DNA of 64,000 nucleotides, taken from positions 434,001-498,000 of the forward strand of contig NZ_AP024469.1 in assembly GCF_016865365.1 (NCBI RefSeq). Reading direction: 5' to 3'. This document shows, in pieces, positions 1 through 8,738 of this stretch. The stretch is from Geobacter sp. SVR. Its GTDB lineage: Bacteria > Desulfobacterota > Desulfuromonadia > Geobacterales > Pseudopelobacteraceae. Positions within the stretch are counted from its first letter, which is position 1; each line of letters starts with the position of its first letter. The translations under genes and the position numbers were made by a program. Under the pieces are notes generated by a model. That model had not been told where the DNA came from. It saw only the letters and a program-made list of their open reading frames with translations, and searched no databases.

Positions 1-191
1 ACATCCCCTTCCTGTTTGAGCGTTTCTTCCGGGCGGATCGTTCGCGTTCCCGGGATGCGGGAGGGGCCGGTATCGGGCTGGCGATCGTCAAGGAGCTGAT
101 CGAGGCGCATGGAGGCACGGTGGGTGTCGAAAGCGATGAAAACGGCACCCGTGTATGGTTCACACTCCCTGTCCAGGATGAACCGGCCTAG
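1..191 (+). CDS. Sensor histidine kinase, C-terminal end (partial)
   Basis: The window opens inside a gene read in the frame starting at base 3. The visible 62 residues are the end of a HATPase_c domain: a G2-box like GAGIGLAIVKELIEAHGG, then the closing beta strands (TRVWFTLPV). This is the ATP-binding lid and C-terminus of a two-component histidine kinase. The sensor and dimerisation domains lie outside the window. The adjacent 11-nt repeat promoter of PhoB/OmpR type is compatible with a PhoR-like kinase, but the visible fragment cannot distinguish family members. Confidence 0.85.
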   Translation, partial: IPFLFERFFRADRSRSRDAGGAGIGLAIVKELIEAHGGTVGVESDENGTRVWFTLPVQDEPA

Positions 192-256
192 CCGGAGGTC
201 GGCCTTCGGGAGGCGACAAGCCATAGTAGCTTGCCAGCGGGACATTTTTCCCTCCT

Positions 257-311
257 CTTTACCGAATCTTTACAATTCCATTACTCTGCCTTTACCCTGA
301 TTTGTTATTAT
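257..311 (+). promoter_or_regulatory. Pho-box-like array of four 11-nt repeats plus -10 element
   Basis: Hexamers CTTTAC, CTTTAC, CATTAC and CTTTAC start at 257, 268, 279 and 290, exactly 11 nt apart. A -10-like TATTAT (306-311) begins 10 nt after the last hexamer, and there is no good -35 element. Tandem 11-nt direct repeats in place of a -35 box are the known layout of PhoB-activated promoters and are also used by related OmpR-family regulators. The predicted transcript starts near 318 and serves the radical SAM gene at 393. The spacing is seen; the regulator is inferred. Confidence 0.6.
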
Positions 312-392
312 CGCGATGGATTTGAGAACCGTTTTCGAAAACGCTCGGGCCGTGTCATACCGCCCGGCAGCACAACCAGAATGGGAGAAAGA

Positions 393-1859
393 ATGAGCAA
401 GATCCTCTTTATAACAGCTCCGTACCACTGCTGGGGAGTACAGGTTGTCGGCAACTGGCCCCCTCTTCATATGGCCTATCTGGCCGGTGCCGCACTCGAC
501 GCGGGACATGAAGCCGGGATTTTCGACGCCATGAACAAGGGGCTCGGGTTTGACGATATCCGCGAGGAGATCGAACGGGTTCAGCCCGATTATGTCATGT
601 CCCTGGACTATCTGCCGGTCACCGGCGCCATCAGCACCGCCACGGTCCCCGACTCCCTCAGGATTCTGGATATTGCCAAAGAGGTAAACCCCGCCATCGT
701 CACCCTGCTGGGGGGGCCCCATCCCACCTTCATGTTCGGTGAGATCCTCGAATACGAGAAGAACCACGTGGATTTTATCATCAAAGGGGAGCCGGAGCAC
801 ATCCTGAAGCAGCTGTTGGCGGCCATTCCGGAAGGAACGGGGAAAAGCGTCAAGGGGATTGCCTACCGCGAAGGGTCGGAGATCGTCAGTACCGAAAACC
901 AGCACCACATCGTCGAACTGGACTCCCTGAATCCGGCCTGGCACCTGTTGGATTGGGACGACTATCACTATCGCGTCGAGCCGGAGGGCAGGATGGCTTC
1001 CATCCTCACGTCCCGCGGCTGCGACATGGGCTGTGCGTTCTGCAGCCAGCGGATGTTCTGGCGGGAGGACTGGCGCTGCCGCAAGCCGGAGAACGTCATC
1101 GAGGAGATGGCCCATCTGATCGAAACCTACCAGATCGACTATTTCACCCTGATCGATGCCTATCCTACCAAACACCGGGACCGCTGGGAGCTGTTTCTGG
1201 ATCTTCTGATCGAGCGGAATTTCGGAGTCCGTCTGCTCATCGAGACCCGCGTGGAAGACATCATCCGTGATGCGGATATCCTGCACAAATACCGGGATGC
1301 CGGCATCATCCACATCTATATCGGCGCGGAGAGCGCCGACAAGGACACCCTGAACAGCCTCAACAAAGGGACCAGTTTCGAGCAGAACAAGCAGGCCCTG
1401 GACCTGTGCCGCGAGGCGGGCATCATCACCGAGGCGTCGTTCATGATCGGCTTCACCAATGAAACCTGGGACTCCATCGAGAACACCATCGATTCGGCCA
1501 AGTACTTGAATCCCGACATCGCCGTATTCCCGGTGGTGACCCCCATGCCCTTTACACCGCTCTTCAAGGATATGAAGGATCGCATCCGAGTGTGGGACTA
1601 CTCGAAATACAATCTGGTAACACCCATCGTTGAGCCGCTTGAAATGACCATGGATGAGATCACCCAGGCCCTGGGCACCTGCTACATGCGTTTCTACAGC
1701 GACAAGGTGCAGGAGATCGTGGCGCTGGAGGATGGATTCAAGCGCCGCTACATGCTGAGCGCATTCAAGCTCATGATGAAAGACCACGGCAAGCACTTCG
1801 ATTTCGCCGGTTCTGAAATGCCGATGCACTTTTCGACGGATGTTTTCAAGAGCTACTGA
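393..1859 (+). CDS. B12-binding domain / radical SAM protein
   Basis: A 488-residue protein. Residues about 1-150 form a cobalamin-binding Rossmann-like domain (start KILFITAPYHCWGVQ; LLGGPHPTF). The radical SAM core follows, with its CxxxCxxC cluster motif at Cys210, Cys214 and Cys217 (CDMGCAFC). The family resembles BchE/HpnJ-type enzymes that use S-adenosylmethionine and cobalamin for radical methylation or oxidative cyclisation; the substrate cannot be told. The start at 393 (MSKILF) is chosen over upstream in-frame codons because the domain begins there and a purine-rich GGGAGAAAGA precedes it. The gene stands alone, with a Pho-box-like promoter upstream and a terminator downstream. Confidence 0.85.
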   Translation: MSKILFITAPYHCWGVQVVGNWPPLHMAYLAGAALDAGHEAGIFDAMNKGLGFDDIREEIERVQPDYVMSLDYLPVTGAISTATVPDSLRILDIAKEVNPAIVTLLGGPHPTFMFGEILEYEKNHVDFIIKGEPEHILKQLLAAIPEGTGKSVKGIAYREGSEIVSTENQHHIVELDSLNPAWHLLDWDDYHYRVEPEGRMASILTSRGCDMGCAFCSQRMFWREDWRCRKPENVIEEMAHLIETYQIDYFTLIDAYPTKHRDRWELFLDLLIERNFGVRLLIETRVEDIIRDADILHKYRDAGIIHIYIGAESADKDTLNSLNKGTSFEQNKQALDLCREAGIITEASFMIGFTNETWDSIENTIDSAKYLNPDIAVFPVVTPMPFTPLFKDMKDRIRVWDYSKYNLVTPIVEPLEMTMDEITQALGTCYMRFYSDKVQEIVALEDGFKRRYMLSAFKLMMKDHGKHFDFAGSEMPMHFSTDVFKSY

Positions 1860-1883
1860 TAAATAAACCCATATAGTAACAAC

Positions 1884-1920
1884 AACGGCCCGACGAGCAA
1901 TTTCGTCGGGCCGTTGCTTT
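1884..1920 (+). terminator. Rho-independent terminator after radical SAM gene
   Basis: A perfect 13-bp stem (1884-1896 with 1903-1915), 6-nt loop, and a short T-rich tail (GCTTT). It lies 24 nt past the stop codon. Confidence 0.8.
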
Positions 1921-1974
1921 ACATGGTGTCTGGCAGTTGACCTATCTCAGATCCATTTCCAGTTTTGGTCATGC

Positions 1975-2008
1975 AAAAAAATGCCCCCGCTTCTTGCGAA
2001 GCGGGGGC
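1975..2008 (-). terminator. Rho-independent terminator of the multiheme cytochrome gene
   Basis: A perfect 11-bp GC-rich stem (1983-1993 with 1998-2008) with loop TTGC. Read on the minus strand it is followed by a run of T residues (A-run at 1975-1980 on the plus strand). It lies 31 nt downstream of the cytochrome stop codon. Confidence 0.85.
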
Positions 2009-2038
2009 GGAATTTCAAATGTTGCTTATACAATACAA

Positions 2039-4129
2039 CTACGGACGTTCAGGATTGTTCCACGCGCCAGTGGTGCGGTTCCATCCCAGGAGGTACAGCA
2101 TGGCTTCGGATGTACCGGTATAGGGGGTGGTGATGGCGCTACCAGTTGAGTTATAGGCATTGGTGCCTTTGGTGAACAGCGGGTTGTTGTTGGCATCTTT
2201 CATGCCGGAATTAACGGCAGTGACACCAACAGACAGATTGATCATGCCGTCATCCAGGAAGTCGATGGTATCGTACACAAGCCTGCGGGAGTAGCTACGA
2301 CCGTGGGCGTATGCGGCGCTGTCCTTGGTGAGCAGCTGGATATTGAAGCAGGCGCCCATGAGCTTTTTGCCCAAGGCTTGATTGCCGGTGCCGTTAGTCC
2401 AGTTTTTGACCGCATTGGCAGAGGTGTGAGCCAGGCCGCCTTTGAAGAAGTAGGGATAGGCATTGGCGTCATACTCGATGTTCCATCTGTCCTTGAGAAG
2501 CTTGACGGCAAGCGCCAGTGAGTTCTGGAACGCCTCAGCCTGCGGTTCGATGAAATAGGCCTTAAAGTTCGCGCCGGTCAGCGGAACAGTGTTTTCCGAG
2601 CCGTGGCAGTTGGTACATACTTGGTTGTAGGCGTTCTCGTCGATGGCCAGCGTGTGGCCGTGGGCCTTCCTGGTGCCGGCAGGAGCGCCGTTAGCGTTCA
2701 TGTGGCAGGTCACACAGGGGCCATTGGCATCGAATTTACCGGCAACGAAGACCGCAGTGTTATGGCTGTCGCCATTGATGGCAGGAGTGCCCAGCTTACG
2801 ATGAGTGCTGGTTACACCGCCGGCAATGCCGTAGCCGGGAACGGAGGCGTTGTCCGGCATAAGTGTCTTGCCGTAGGTGGTGGTGCCGATGGTCGCGTTG
2901 GCGGAGGTGAAATTGATGAAGCCGGAAGACATGTACATGATCGCAGCAGCCGGCAGGTAATGGGAGTTCTTGAATGATGCGTTGGTGAAGTCGGCGACGG
3001 CATCTACGCCATTCTCGCGGGCCGAGTGGCAGGCAATACAGAGATTGCTTTCACCCGCATTCGGGAAGGTGACGGTTGTGGTATTGCCGATCTTGTACTG
3101 GGCCGTGAATGCGCCCGGAACACGAACAGTGAAGTTGTTGTCGCTGTGGCAGGCGTCGCACGCAAGGACCTCGCGTGCCTGATCCTCGGCACTTGCAATT
3201 GAGGCGGTCGGGAAGGTTGTAAAATTGCTGTTGACGAACATTTTGAAGCCGGTAGCGGTATGGCAGCGTTGGCAGGCCTGCTGTGAAGGCTGCTGCATGT
3301 CCTCGGTGGCCCAGGCTGCGCCATTGACATCCCCATGCGCCGATTTGGCCCAGGCTTTACGCTCTGCCTGACCAACCGTGGTATCGTGGGGCTGGTGGCA
3401 GGCGTTGCACTGTCCCTGGTAGTTGGTGGCCACGTACATGGCAGGACGGGCAGCCGCACCTGTGTTGGGGCTAGGGTTGCTGTGGACGTTCACTTTGTCC
3501 TGATGGCAGTCGAAGCACCTGCCGGCCGTGTAAGGATTGGGGATATTGTGCGCGGAGCCGTGGCACCCGGCGCACCCGGCGGCTACACCGTTCGCATCCA
3601 TGAATGAGCCGTTGGCGTAGTGTCCGGACTGTTTGAAATCGGCGACCAGATTCTGACCGGTTGTGTCGATGGTGTTTTCATGGCAGCCGACACACGAGGC
3701 ATCCGCCGGTTTTACGAGGGGGCGGCTCATTGTGATGGTGCCGACATCGCTGGTCTGTCCTGCAGTAATGGTTACGTTCAGGGCCGCACCTTCGTAGACA
3801 GTGGCGCCTGCGCTGTCGAGAGCGAGTATAACGAGACTGACCTTGCCGGGGACGATGCCGCTGATCTGCCCTTGGGTGGATGTGCCACCTGTCACGGCGA
3901 TTTCATTTCTAACCACCGGCACGTTGGCGCCCGAGACGGTCATACGGATCTTGGCCACCTCCAGTGGAAGCGAAGCAACCGTTTTGGCCGTTGCGTTCTC
4001 CGCCCATGTCATAGATGCGTTAATCGCGCCCTTTCCGACAGTGGAGCTGCTCGCCTGGTTGTTTGCACCGCAGCCCGTCATTACCAGCAATAACAGAGCA
4101 GAAAGCAGGTACTGAAGATGTTTTTGCAT
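2039..4129 (-). CDS. Nine-heme c-type cytochrome, lipoprotein
   Basis: A 696-residue exported cytochrome. The N-terminus is a lipoprotein signal (hydrophobic LLSALLLLVMTGC, lipobox cysteine near residue 20), so membrane anchoring is expected, probably in the outer membrane. Nine CxxCH heme c motifs lie between Cys146 and about residue 509: CVGCH, CAGCH, CFDCH, CNACH, CQRCH, CDACH, CIACH, CVTCH, CTNCH. Residues about 25-140 have no heme motif and look like a beta-rich domain; the last 185 residues also lack heme motifs. Such proteins carry electrons across the envelope in metal-reducing bacteria. The ATG is preceded by GAGAAAAG on the minus strand. No specific Omc name is assigned. Confidence 0.9.
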   Translation of the reverse strand: MQKHLQYLLSALLLLVMTGCGANNQASSSTVGKGAINASMTWAENATAKTVASLPLEVAKIRMTVSGANVPVVRNEIAVTGGTSTQGQISGIVPGKVSLVILALDSAGATVYEGAALNVTITAGQTSDVGTITMSRPLVKPADASCVGCHENTIDTTGQNLVADFKQSGHYANGSFMDANGVAAGCAGCHGSAHNIPNPYTAGRCFDCHQDKVNVHSNPSPNTGAAARPAMYVATNYQGQCNACHQPHDTTVGQAERKAWAKSAHGDVNGAAWATEDMQQPSQQACQRCHTATGFKMFVNSNFTTFPTASIASAEDQAREVLACDACHSDNNFTVRVPGAFTAQYKIGNTTTVTFPNAGESNLCIACHSARENGVDAVADFTNASFKNSHYLPAAAIMYMSSGFINFTSANATIGTTTYGKTLMPDNASVPGYGIAGGVTSTHRKLGTPAINGDSHNTAVFVAGKFDANGPCVTCHMNANGAPAGTRKAHGHTLAIDENAYNQVCTNCHGSENTVPLTGANFKAYFIEPQAEAFQNSLALAVKLLKDRWNIEYDANAYPYFFKGGLAHTSANAVKNWTNGTGNQALGKKLMGACFNIQLLTKDSAAYAHGRSYSRRLVYDTIDFLDDGMINLSVGVTAVNSGMKDANNNPLFTKGTNAYNSTGSAITTPYTGTSEAMLYLLGWNRTTGAWNNPERP

Positions 4130-4570
4130 GTTTTCTTTTCTCCTTTACTTAAGTTTCCGAACCGAGGTTCTGTTGGCCTCCAGAATGAAGCTGGGCGGCT
4201 TGGTTGGCGAGGTGATACGGCCAACCGTTGTTACGATCCCCCTTTCTTTGTGTGGGTTAAAACCAGCATACGAAAGCAGCTTGTATCGCGATTCGGCGAT
4301 AACACATATGCTGTTGAGTTATTTCGCGGAAAGTCACTCTGATGGACGTCGCTACAAACGCCGCATGTACTTGCATGAGCTCGATATTATCGGGCTAACC
4401 TTGAATGAATGTGCAATTTCAAAGCCAAAGATTAGAGCGTGGGCTCGATCTATTCGCAACATGAATTTCAGCTGTGGATGAGCAGGGACGATGAAAGGTG
4501 GGGAGAGGTCAGTATCGATGACTGAATGCGTGCAGCTTTTGAAGGAGATGGGACAGATGCCCGGAGCAGG
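4130..4570. other. Intergenic stretch without a recognisable gene
   Basis: These 441 bases lie between two minus-strand genes. Frames present here have no credible start signal, composition or family resemblance. The part next to 4130 must hold the cytochrome's promoter and leader. I looked for a GEMM-type (c-di-GMP/cGAMP) riboswitch, common before cytochrome genes in this group, and did not find its conserved core. Confidence 0.5.
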
Positions 4571-4948
4571 TTATTTCATGCGCATCATGCCGGAGATGGC
4601 GCCGCTGAAGAAAGCAATCAGCCAGCAAGTGTAGATGCTCAGGCTGACACGATGAAAGACGCGGTTGACAGCCTCGGCCCTGTTGGCCAGGGAAGCAGTC
4701 AGCGCCAGCAGAAAGTGGAAGGCCATACCACCCAGGGAGGCGATACCGGTGATGTTGTGCCATTCAGGGGCCTTACCGTAGGCCTGGGCAAACAGGTTCA
4801 TCTGGTGAGTGCCGAGGTAATCGCACAAAAGACCGATGCCGAAAATGATCAGGTGCTTGCGGTGTAATCCCTGTTTGCGCCCACTGAAAACGGCCCACGT
4901 GTAGAAAATCAGCGCCAAATTCATCCATATTACAGCTTGCAACAGCAT
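4571..4948 (-). CDS. Small four-helix membrane protein, HsmA/TIGR03987-like
   Basis: A 125-residue protein with about four hydrophobic segments (residues 1-22, 32-50, 66-86, 100-118) separated by short polar loops (SGRKQGLHRKH, GTHQMN). Histidines and an Asp lie at membrane edges (CDYLGTHQMN). Length and pattern match the small integral membrane family annotated TIGR03987/HsmA, whose function is not established. The ATG has a GAGGGAG box about 10 nt upstream. It lies between the DUF3108 gene and the cytochrome gene on the same strand but is separated by long gaps, so it is probably its own unit. Confidence 0.6.
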   Translation of the reverse strand: MLLQAVIWMNLALIFYTWAVFSGRKQGLHRKHLIIFGIGLLCDYLGTHQMNLFAQAYGKAPEWHNITGIASLGGMAFHFLLALTASLANRAEAVNRVFHRVSLSIYTCWLIAFFSGAISGMMRMK

Positions 4949-5118
4949 TTAATACGTTCTCCCTCTCGATAATGACTTCGGCATGCATAAACTTCATTTG
5001 TATCAGTCCATGGCCTTAGCGGTCATGGAAGAATTTCTATATGAGGTCGTGTTTTTTCCTGGATTTTGAAGTTGCCGCAGGATCAGTTTTACGTCGTATC
5101 GTGGAGTACGCCGGTTTA

Positions 5119-6309
5119 CTAGTGCATGTGTGAACGAATGGTGGCATCGATAACGCTCGGTGGTGAGCCGGTTGGATTTTGATCGTAAGGCTGATATTCG
5201 GCAGAGAGCAGTTCGGCCGTTATCTTGCCAATCGGAATGGATGTCACAATTTTTACCGGTACTTTCTTGTTGTCGTCCGTCAACCAGATCATGACTTCGC
5301 CGGTTCGTCTGAAAATCCCGGCGGTTTTCTGGAGCGGGCGTATCACTAGGGTGTTAACTTTTGTGAGGTTAGATAGTTGTAACTTTTCTCTCCGTAAGAC
5401 CTCGACCGGCACGTCGGCGTAAGTTTCACTGTCATAGATGTGGAGGATTTCGGTTTTGCCGACCTCCAGTTGGCGGTTCCTTAAGTAATAAATTCCGGAC
5501 AAGGTATCGACTGCCTCATCGGTAGGGAGCATCACTTTTTGGCTATGGCCTCTGATGTTGTCAAACCAGAAAACCCTTTTTTTACTACGATTTATGCTGA
5601 ATCCTTCATCTCCCCTGAAAGAGCCTTCCCGTTGTCTGATTTTTGTCAGGATGAACCTGCCGTTGATATGGCGGGTTTCAACAACATCGTCTACAGGATA
5701 AATGCTGGAAATGGCAGTATTGGACCTGACTTTAAGCGTGATCGAGATTTCGCCCTCATTATTTGCTGACTCAAGTTCGGCGCTTCCTACCGGGAGACCG
5801 AGCATCTTTATCTGGTAGGTAAGTCTTTCATTTTTCGATGCCAGAAACATGCTGCCTTGGGAAGGCGGTATAACAGGGCTTGCAGCAACTGGTCTTGGTA
5901 GCTCCGCAATCGAAGCGGCAGTAATGGTCTCACTGGCCCGGCTTCTGAATGCTTGCTCCTCCTCATAGAGAACAGCTTTCTCCTCGAGTACTGGCGCAGA
6001 TTCGCGGGATTCAAAGGCAGCGACCGGAGTGTTGAGTTCATGTGCCGCCACCGGAGTATCATTCATGGTAGCCTCATCTTCCGGAGACTCAGGTATTTCG
6101 TTATTGTCATTACTTTTCTGTTCCGTCACAGCAGGAGGAGCATTTGGCTCGTCCGCCAGATCAACCAGGATGGTTTGTGATACATCGACAGGTGTGCCGA
6201 AATTGTAGGTTTCGAAAACCCTCATTGCATACATGAAGAGGAAGTGCACCAGGATGGAGAGTATCAGACAGGATGTAAGCGGATGTTGTTTATAGTACTG
6301 AGTAAACAT
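5119..6309 (-). CDS. DUF3108 domain protein with TonB-like N-terminus
   Basis: About 396 residues from ATG 6309 (MFTQYYKQ); a GTG at 6348 would add 13 residues and neither start has a strong ribosome site. One membrane anchor at about residues 9-28 (SCLILSILVHFLFMYAM) has the 'ILVHFLF' look of TonB/TolA N-termini. An acidic, low-complexity linker (about 50-130) is followed by a DUF3108 domain from about 150, starting at LTYQIKMLGLPVGSAEL. DUF3108 proteins are periplasmic and of unknown function. The gene is convergent with nothing and divergent from the fmdB-like gene. Confidence 0.75.
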   Translation of the reverse strand: MFTQYYKQHPLTSCLILSILVHFLFMYAMRVFETYNFGTPVDVSQTILVDLADEPNAPPAVTEQKSNDNNEIPESPEDEATMNDTPVAAHELNTPVAAFESRESAPVLEEKAVLYEEEQAFRSRASETITAASIAELPRPVAASPVIPPSQGSMFLASKNERLTYQIKMLGLPVGSAELESANNEGEISITLKVRSNTAISSIYPVDDVVETRHINGRFILTKIRQREGSFRGDEGFSINRSKKRVFWFDNIRGHSQKVMLPTDEAVDTLSGIYYLRNRQLEVGKTEILHIYDSETYADVPVEVLRREKLQLSNLTKVNTLVIRPLQKTAGIFRRTGEVMIWLTDDNKKVPVKIVTSIPIGKITAELLSAEYQPYDQNPTGSPPSVIDATIRSHMH

Positions 6310-6499
6310 ACGGTGATCTTGAGCAGTGGAATCGAAATCTATCCTCACGATATTAGAATATTCGGTCCTTTTTTACAACAAAACACCTCAATGCTGAAGA
6401 CAATGATCAGAGCCCGTTCCGGGAGCCGCCATTGACAAATCTGCCGCTCTGTCATTATATTTAAGACATCAATCTAATTACTCCGAGGAGAAACCCGAT

Positions 6500-6733
6500 A
6501 TGCCGATGTACGAGTACCGTTGCCAAAGCTGTGAGCACCAGTTCGAATTGCGCCAGAAGTTTTCCGATCCGCCGGCCAGTGAATGCCCGGAATGCGGCGC
6601 AGAAGTGAAAAAAATGATTTCCTCCACCGCCTTCAGCCTGAAGGGGGACGGCTGGTTCAACACCGGCTACTGCCCCAAAACCGAAGCGCCCAAGCCGGTC
6701 GCCTGCGCGGGTGGTGGCTGCTGCGCGGGGTGA
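6500..6733 (+). CDS. FmdB-family zinc-ribbon protein
   Basis: A 77-residue protein opening with the family signature MPMYEYRCQSCEHQFE. A zinc ribbon is formed by two CxxC pairs (CQSC and CPEC), followed by KKMISSTAFSLKGDGW. The short Cys/Gly-rich tail (CAGGGCCAG) is an additional feature seen in some relatives. FmdB proteins are putative regulators of unknown mechanism. GAGGAG upstream of the ATG supports the start; a terminator follows. Confidence 0.85.
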   Translation: MPMYEYRCQSCEHQFELRQKFSDPPASECPECGAEVKKMISSTAFSLKGDGWFNTGYCPKTEAPKPVACAGGGCCAG

Positions 6734-6760
6734 TCGAAGGGGTGTGTCCGGACGGATTCG

Positions 6761-6798
6761 GGCCTCCGAAGTGTAAAGCTTCGGGGGCCTTCTTTTTT
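6761..6798 (+). terminator. Rho-independent terminator after fmdB-like gene
   Basis: An 11-bp stem (6761-6771 with 6779-6789, one G-T pair), 7-nt loop and TTCTTTTTT tail. Confidence 0.85.
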
Positions 6799-6872
6799 GG
6801 TGTAAACCGGCTTTACAAAGTGGTGAGTAAGACAGTATGATGCCAGGACTTTATGGGCCAAGGAGGCAGACA

Positions 6873-7724
6873 ATGGCAAGAATCATCGACGGCAAGGCGA
6901 TTGCCGCAAAAATACGGACCGAGATTGCGGCGGGCGTACAGGAACTGAAACAGCAGGGTGTTACGCCGGGGTTGGCGGTGGTGCTGGTAGGCGACGACCC
7001 GGCCAGTCGCGTGTATGTCAGCATGAAGGAGAAGGCGTGCCACGAGGCAGGCATCTTCTCCGACGAGTACAAGCTGCCCGCCGAAACCAGCGAGGCCGAA
7101 CTCCTGACGTTGGTGGACAAGCTCAATAACGACCCGCGCATTCATGGCATTCTGGTGCAGTTGCCGCTGCCGCCGCAGATCAACACCGAAAAGGTGCTGG
7201 AGGCCATCTCCCCACTCAAGGATGCTGATGGATTCCATCCCTACAACGTCGGCCGTCTGTCGGTCGGCAAACCCCTTTTTCAACCCTGTACCCCGTACGG
7301 CGTTTTGGTGATGCTGAAGGAGGAGGGGGTCGACCTGAACGGCAAGGAAGTGGTGGTGATCGGCCGTTCCAATATCGTCGGCAAGCCGGTGGCCATGATG
7401 TGCCTGGCCCAGAACGCCACGGTCACGGTATGCCATTCGCGTACCCGCGATCTGGCTGACGTGGTCCGCAGGGCCGATGTCGTTATCGCTGCGGTCGGCC
7501 GTCCGGAGATGGTCAAGGGTGATTGGATCAAGCCGGGCGCCGTGGTCATCGATGTCGGGGTGAACCGCGTGGGTGAAAAGAAGCTGGTGGGCGACGTCGA
7601 TTATGCGGCTGCCAGCGAGCGGGCCGCGGCAATTACCCCGGTTCCGGGCGGAGTCGGACCGATGACAATCACCATGCTGCTGTACAATACGCTGGAGTCG
7701 GCACGCCGCGTCGCCGGGGCATAA
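6873..7724 (+). CDS. folD: Bifunctional methylenetetrahydrofolate dehydrogenase/cyclohydrolase
   Basis: A 283-residue cytoplasmic enzyme that interconverts 5,10-methylene-THF and 10-formyl-THF in one-carbon metabolism. Signatures: [15 protein letters not shown] with the catalytic Lys, [24 protein letters not shown], the NADP-binding [15 protein letters not shown], and [12 protein letters not shown] at the C-terminus. The start at 6873 is chosen because AAGGAGGC lies just upstream and it matches family length; an in-frame ATG at 6837 would overlap the ribosome site. Confidence 0.97.
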   Translation: MARIIDGKAIAAKIRTEIAAGVQELKQQGVTPGLAVVLVGDDPASRVYVSMKEKACHEAGIFSDEYKLPAETSEAELLTLVDKLNNDPRIHGILVQLPLPPQINTEKVLEAISPLKDADGFHPYNVGRLSVGKPLFQPCTPYGVLVMLKEEGVDLNGKEVVVIGRSNIVGKPVAMMCLAQNATVTVCHSRTRDLADVVRRADVVIAAVGRPEMVKGDWIKPGAVVIDVGVNRVGEKKLVGDVDYAAASERAAAITPVPGGVGPMTITMLLYNTLESARRVAGA

Positions 7725-7762
7725 ACGGCTCGCTAATTTCCGATGTGCCTGAGGTGCTGACC

Positions 7763-8626
7763 ATGAAAGTCAAAAAAGCTGTTTTCCCGGTTGCCGGTCT
7801 GGGTACCCGTTTTCTGCCGGCCACAAAAGCGTCACCCAAGGAAATGCTGCCGCTGATCGACAAACCGCTGGTGCAGTACGTGGTGGAGGAGGCAGTGGCT
7901 TCAGGCATCGAGCAGATCCTGTTCGTTACCGGGCGGGGCAAGCGCTCCATCGAGGACCATTTCGACATCTCCGTCGAACTGGAAGCGCACCTCTACGACA
8001 AAGGCAAGGACATCGAACTCTCGCGGGTGCGGGAGATTGCCGAGATGGTCGATATCTTCTACGTGCGGCAGCGGCAGGCTCTCGGGCTCGGCCATGCCAT
8101 CCAGTGCGCCAAAGATTTCGTCGGCAACGAGCCCTTTGCCGTGCTGCTGGGAGACGACATCATCGACAGCGCGCGCCCCTGTCTGCGGCAACTGCTGGAT
8201 GTCCATGACGTCTATGGCCGCTCGGTACTGGCCCTCGAGAAGGTGCCGCTGGAAAATATCTCCTCCTACGGCTGTGTCCGTGCCGATGAGGTATCCGAAC
8301 GGGTTTACGATGTGATCGACATGGTGGAGAAGCCGAAGCGTGCGGAGGCCCCCTCGGACATGGCCATTATCGGGCGCTATGTCCTGACTCCGCGTATATT
8401 CGACATTCTTGAGCAGCAGGAGCCGGGCAAGGGGGGGGAAATTCAGTTGACCGATGCCATCCTGACCCTTTCAAAGGAGGAGAAAGTCTACGGATGCCTG
8501 TTCGAAGGCCTGCGCCACGACTGCGGTGATAAGCTGGGATTTCTCAAGGCGACTGTCGATATGGCACTGAAGCGCGAAGAATTCCGGGGCGAATTTGAAA
8601 CGTATTTACGGGAGCGGCTGTGTTAG
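7763..8626 (+). CDS. galU: UTP-glucose-1-phosphate uridylyltransferase
   Basis: A 287-residue nucleotidyltransferase making UDP-glucose for polysaccharide and envelope synthesis. It opens with MKVKKAVFPVAGLGTRFLPA, the GalU nucleotide-binding loop, followed by SPKEMLPLIDKPLVQYVVEE. Further motifs: FVTGRGKRSIEDHFD, LLGDDI, VEKP, GRYVLTPRIFD and GEIQLTDAI. ATG 7763 is preferred over 7745 since the domain starts directly there. It is 38 nt from folD and probably cotranscribed; a terminator follows at 8684. Confidence 0.96.
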   Translation: MKVKKAVFPVAGLGTRFLPATKASPKEMLPLIDKPLVQYVVEEAVASGIEQILFVTGRGKRSIEDHFDISVELEAHLYDKGKDIELSRVREIAEMVDIFYVRQRQALGLGHAIQCAKDFVGNEPFAVLLGDDIIDSARPCLRQLLDVHDVYGRSVLALEKVPLENISSYGCVRADEVSERVYDVIDMVEKPKRAEAPSDMAIIGRYVLTPRIFDILEQQEPGKGGEIQLTDAILTLSKEEKVYGCLFEGLRHDCGDKLGFLKATVDMALKREEFRGEFETYLRERLC

Positions 8627-8683
8627 AAGAAGAGGCTGTGTGACGTGCAGTCAGGACCGACAGGTATGAACAGCACGAAAAAA

Positions 8684-8715
8684 GGCGGGACCCACGCGGG
8701 GTCGCGCCTTTTTTT
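8684..8715 (+). terminator. Rho-independent terminator after galU
   Basis: Stem 8684-8693 with 8699-8708 (one internal mismatch), GC-rich, followed by a run of seven T residues. The opposite strand has an A/T-rich flank too, so it may also end the convergent gene at 8739. Confidence 0.8.
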
Positions 8716-8738
8716 GTGGGGAAAGTCGCGGAATCGTA

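Noticed and set aside
231-392. N-terminal extension of the radical SAM frame
   Set aside because: It spans the Pho-box-like repeats and promoter, and the cobalamin domain begins right after ATG 393.
270-1829. Minus-strand open frame of 519 codons opposite the radical SAM gene
   Set aside because: It mirrors the radical SAM gene in the antisense phase, has repetitive composition and no family resemblance. The plus-strand protein has full domain signatures.
4128-4481. Plus-strand frame of 117 codons upstream of the cytochrome
   Set aside because: No ribosome site, no similarity, and it runs through the cytochrome's leader region.
4130-4570. Possible GEMM (c-di-GMP/cGAMP) riboswitch before the cytochrome
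   Set aside because: The conserved core blocks of the motif are not present on either strand.
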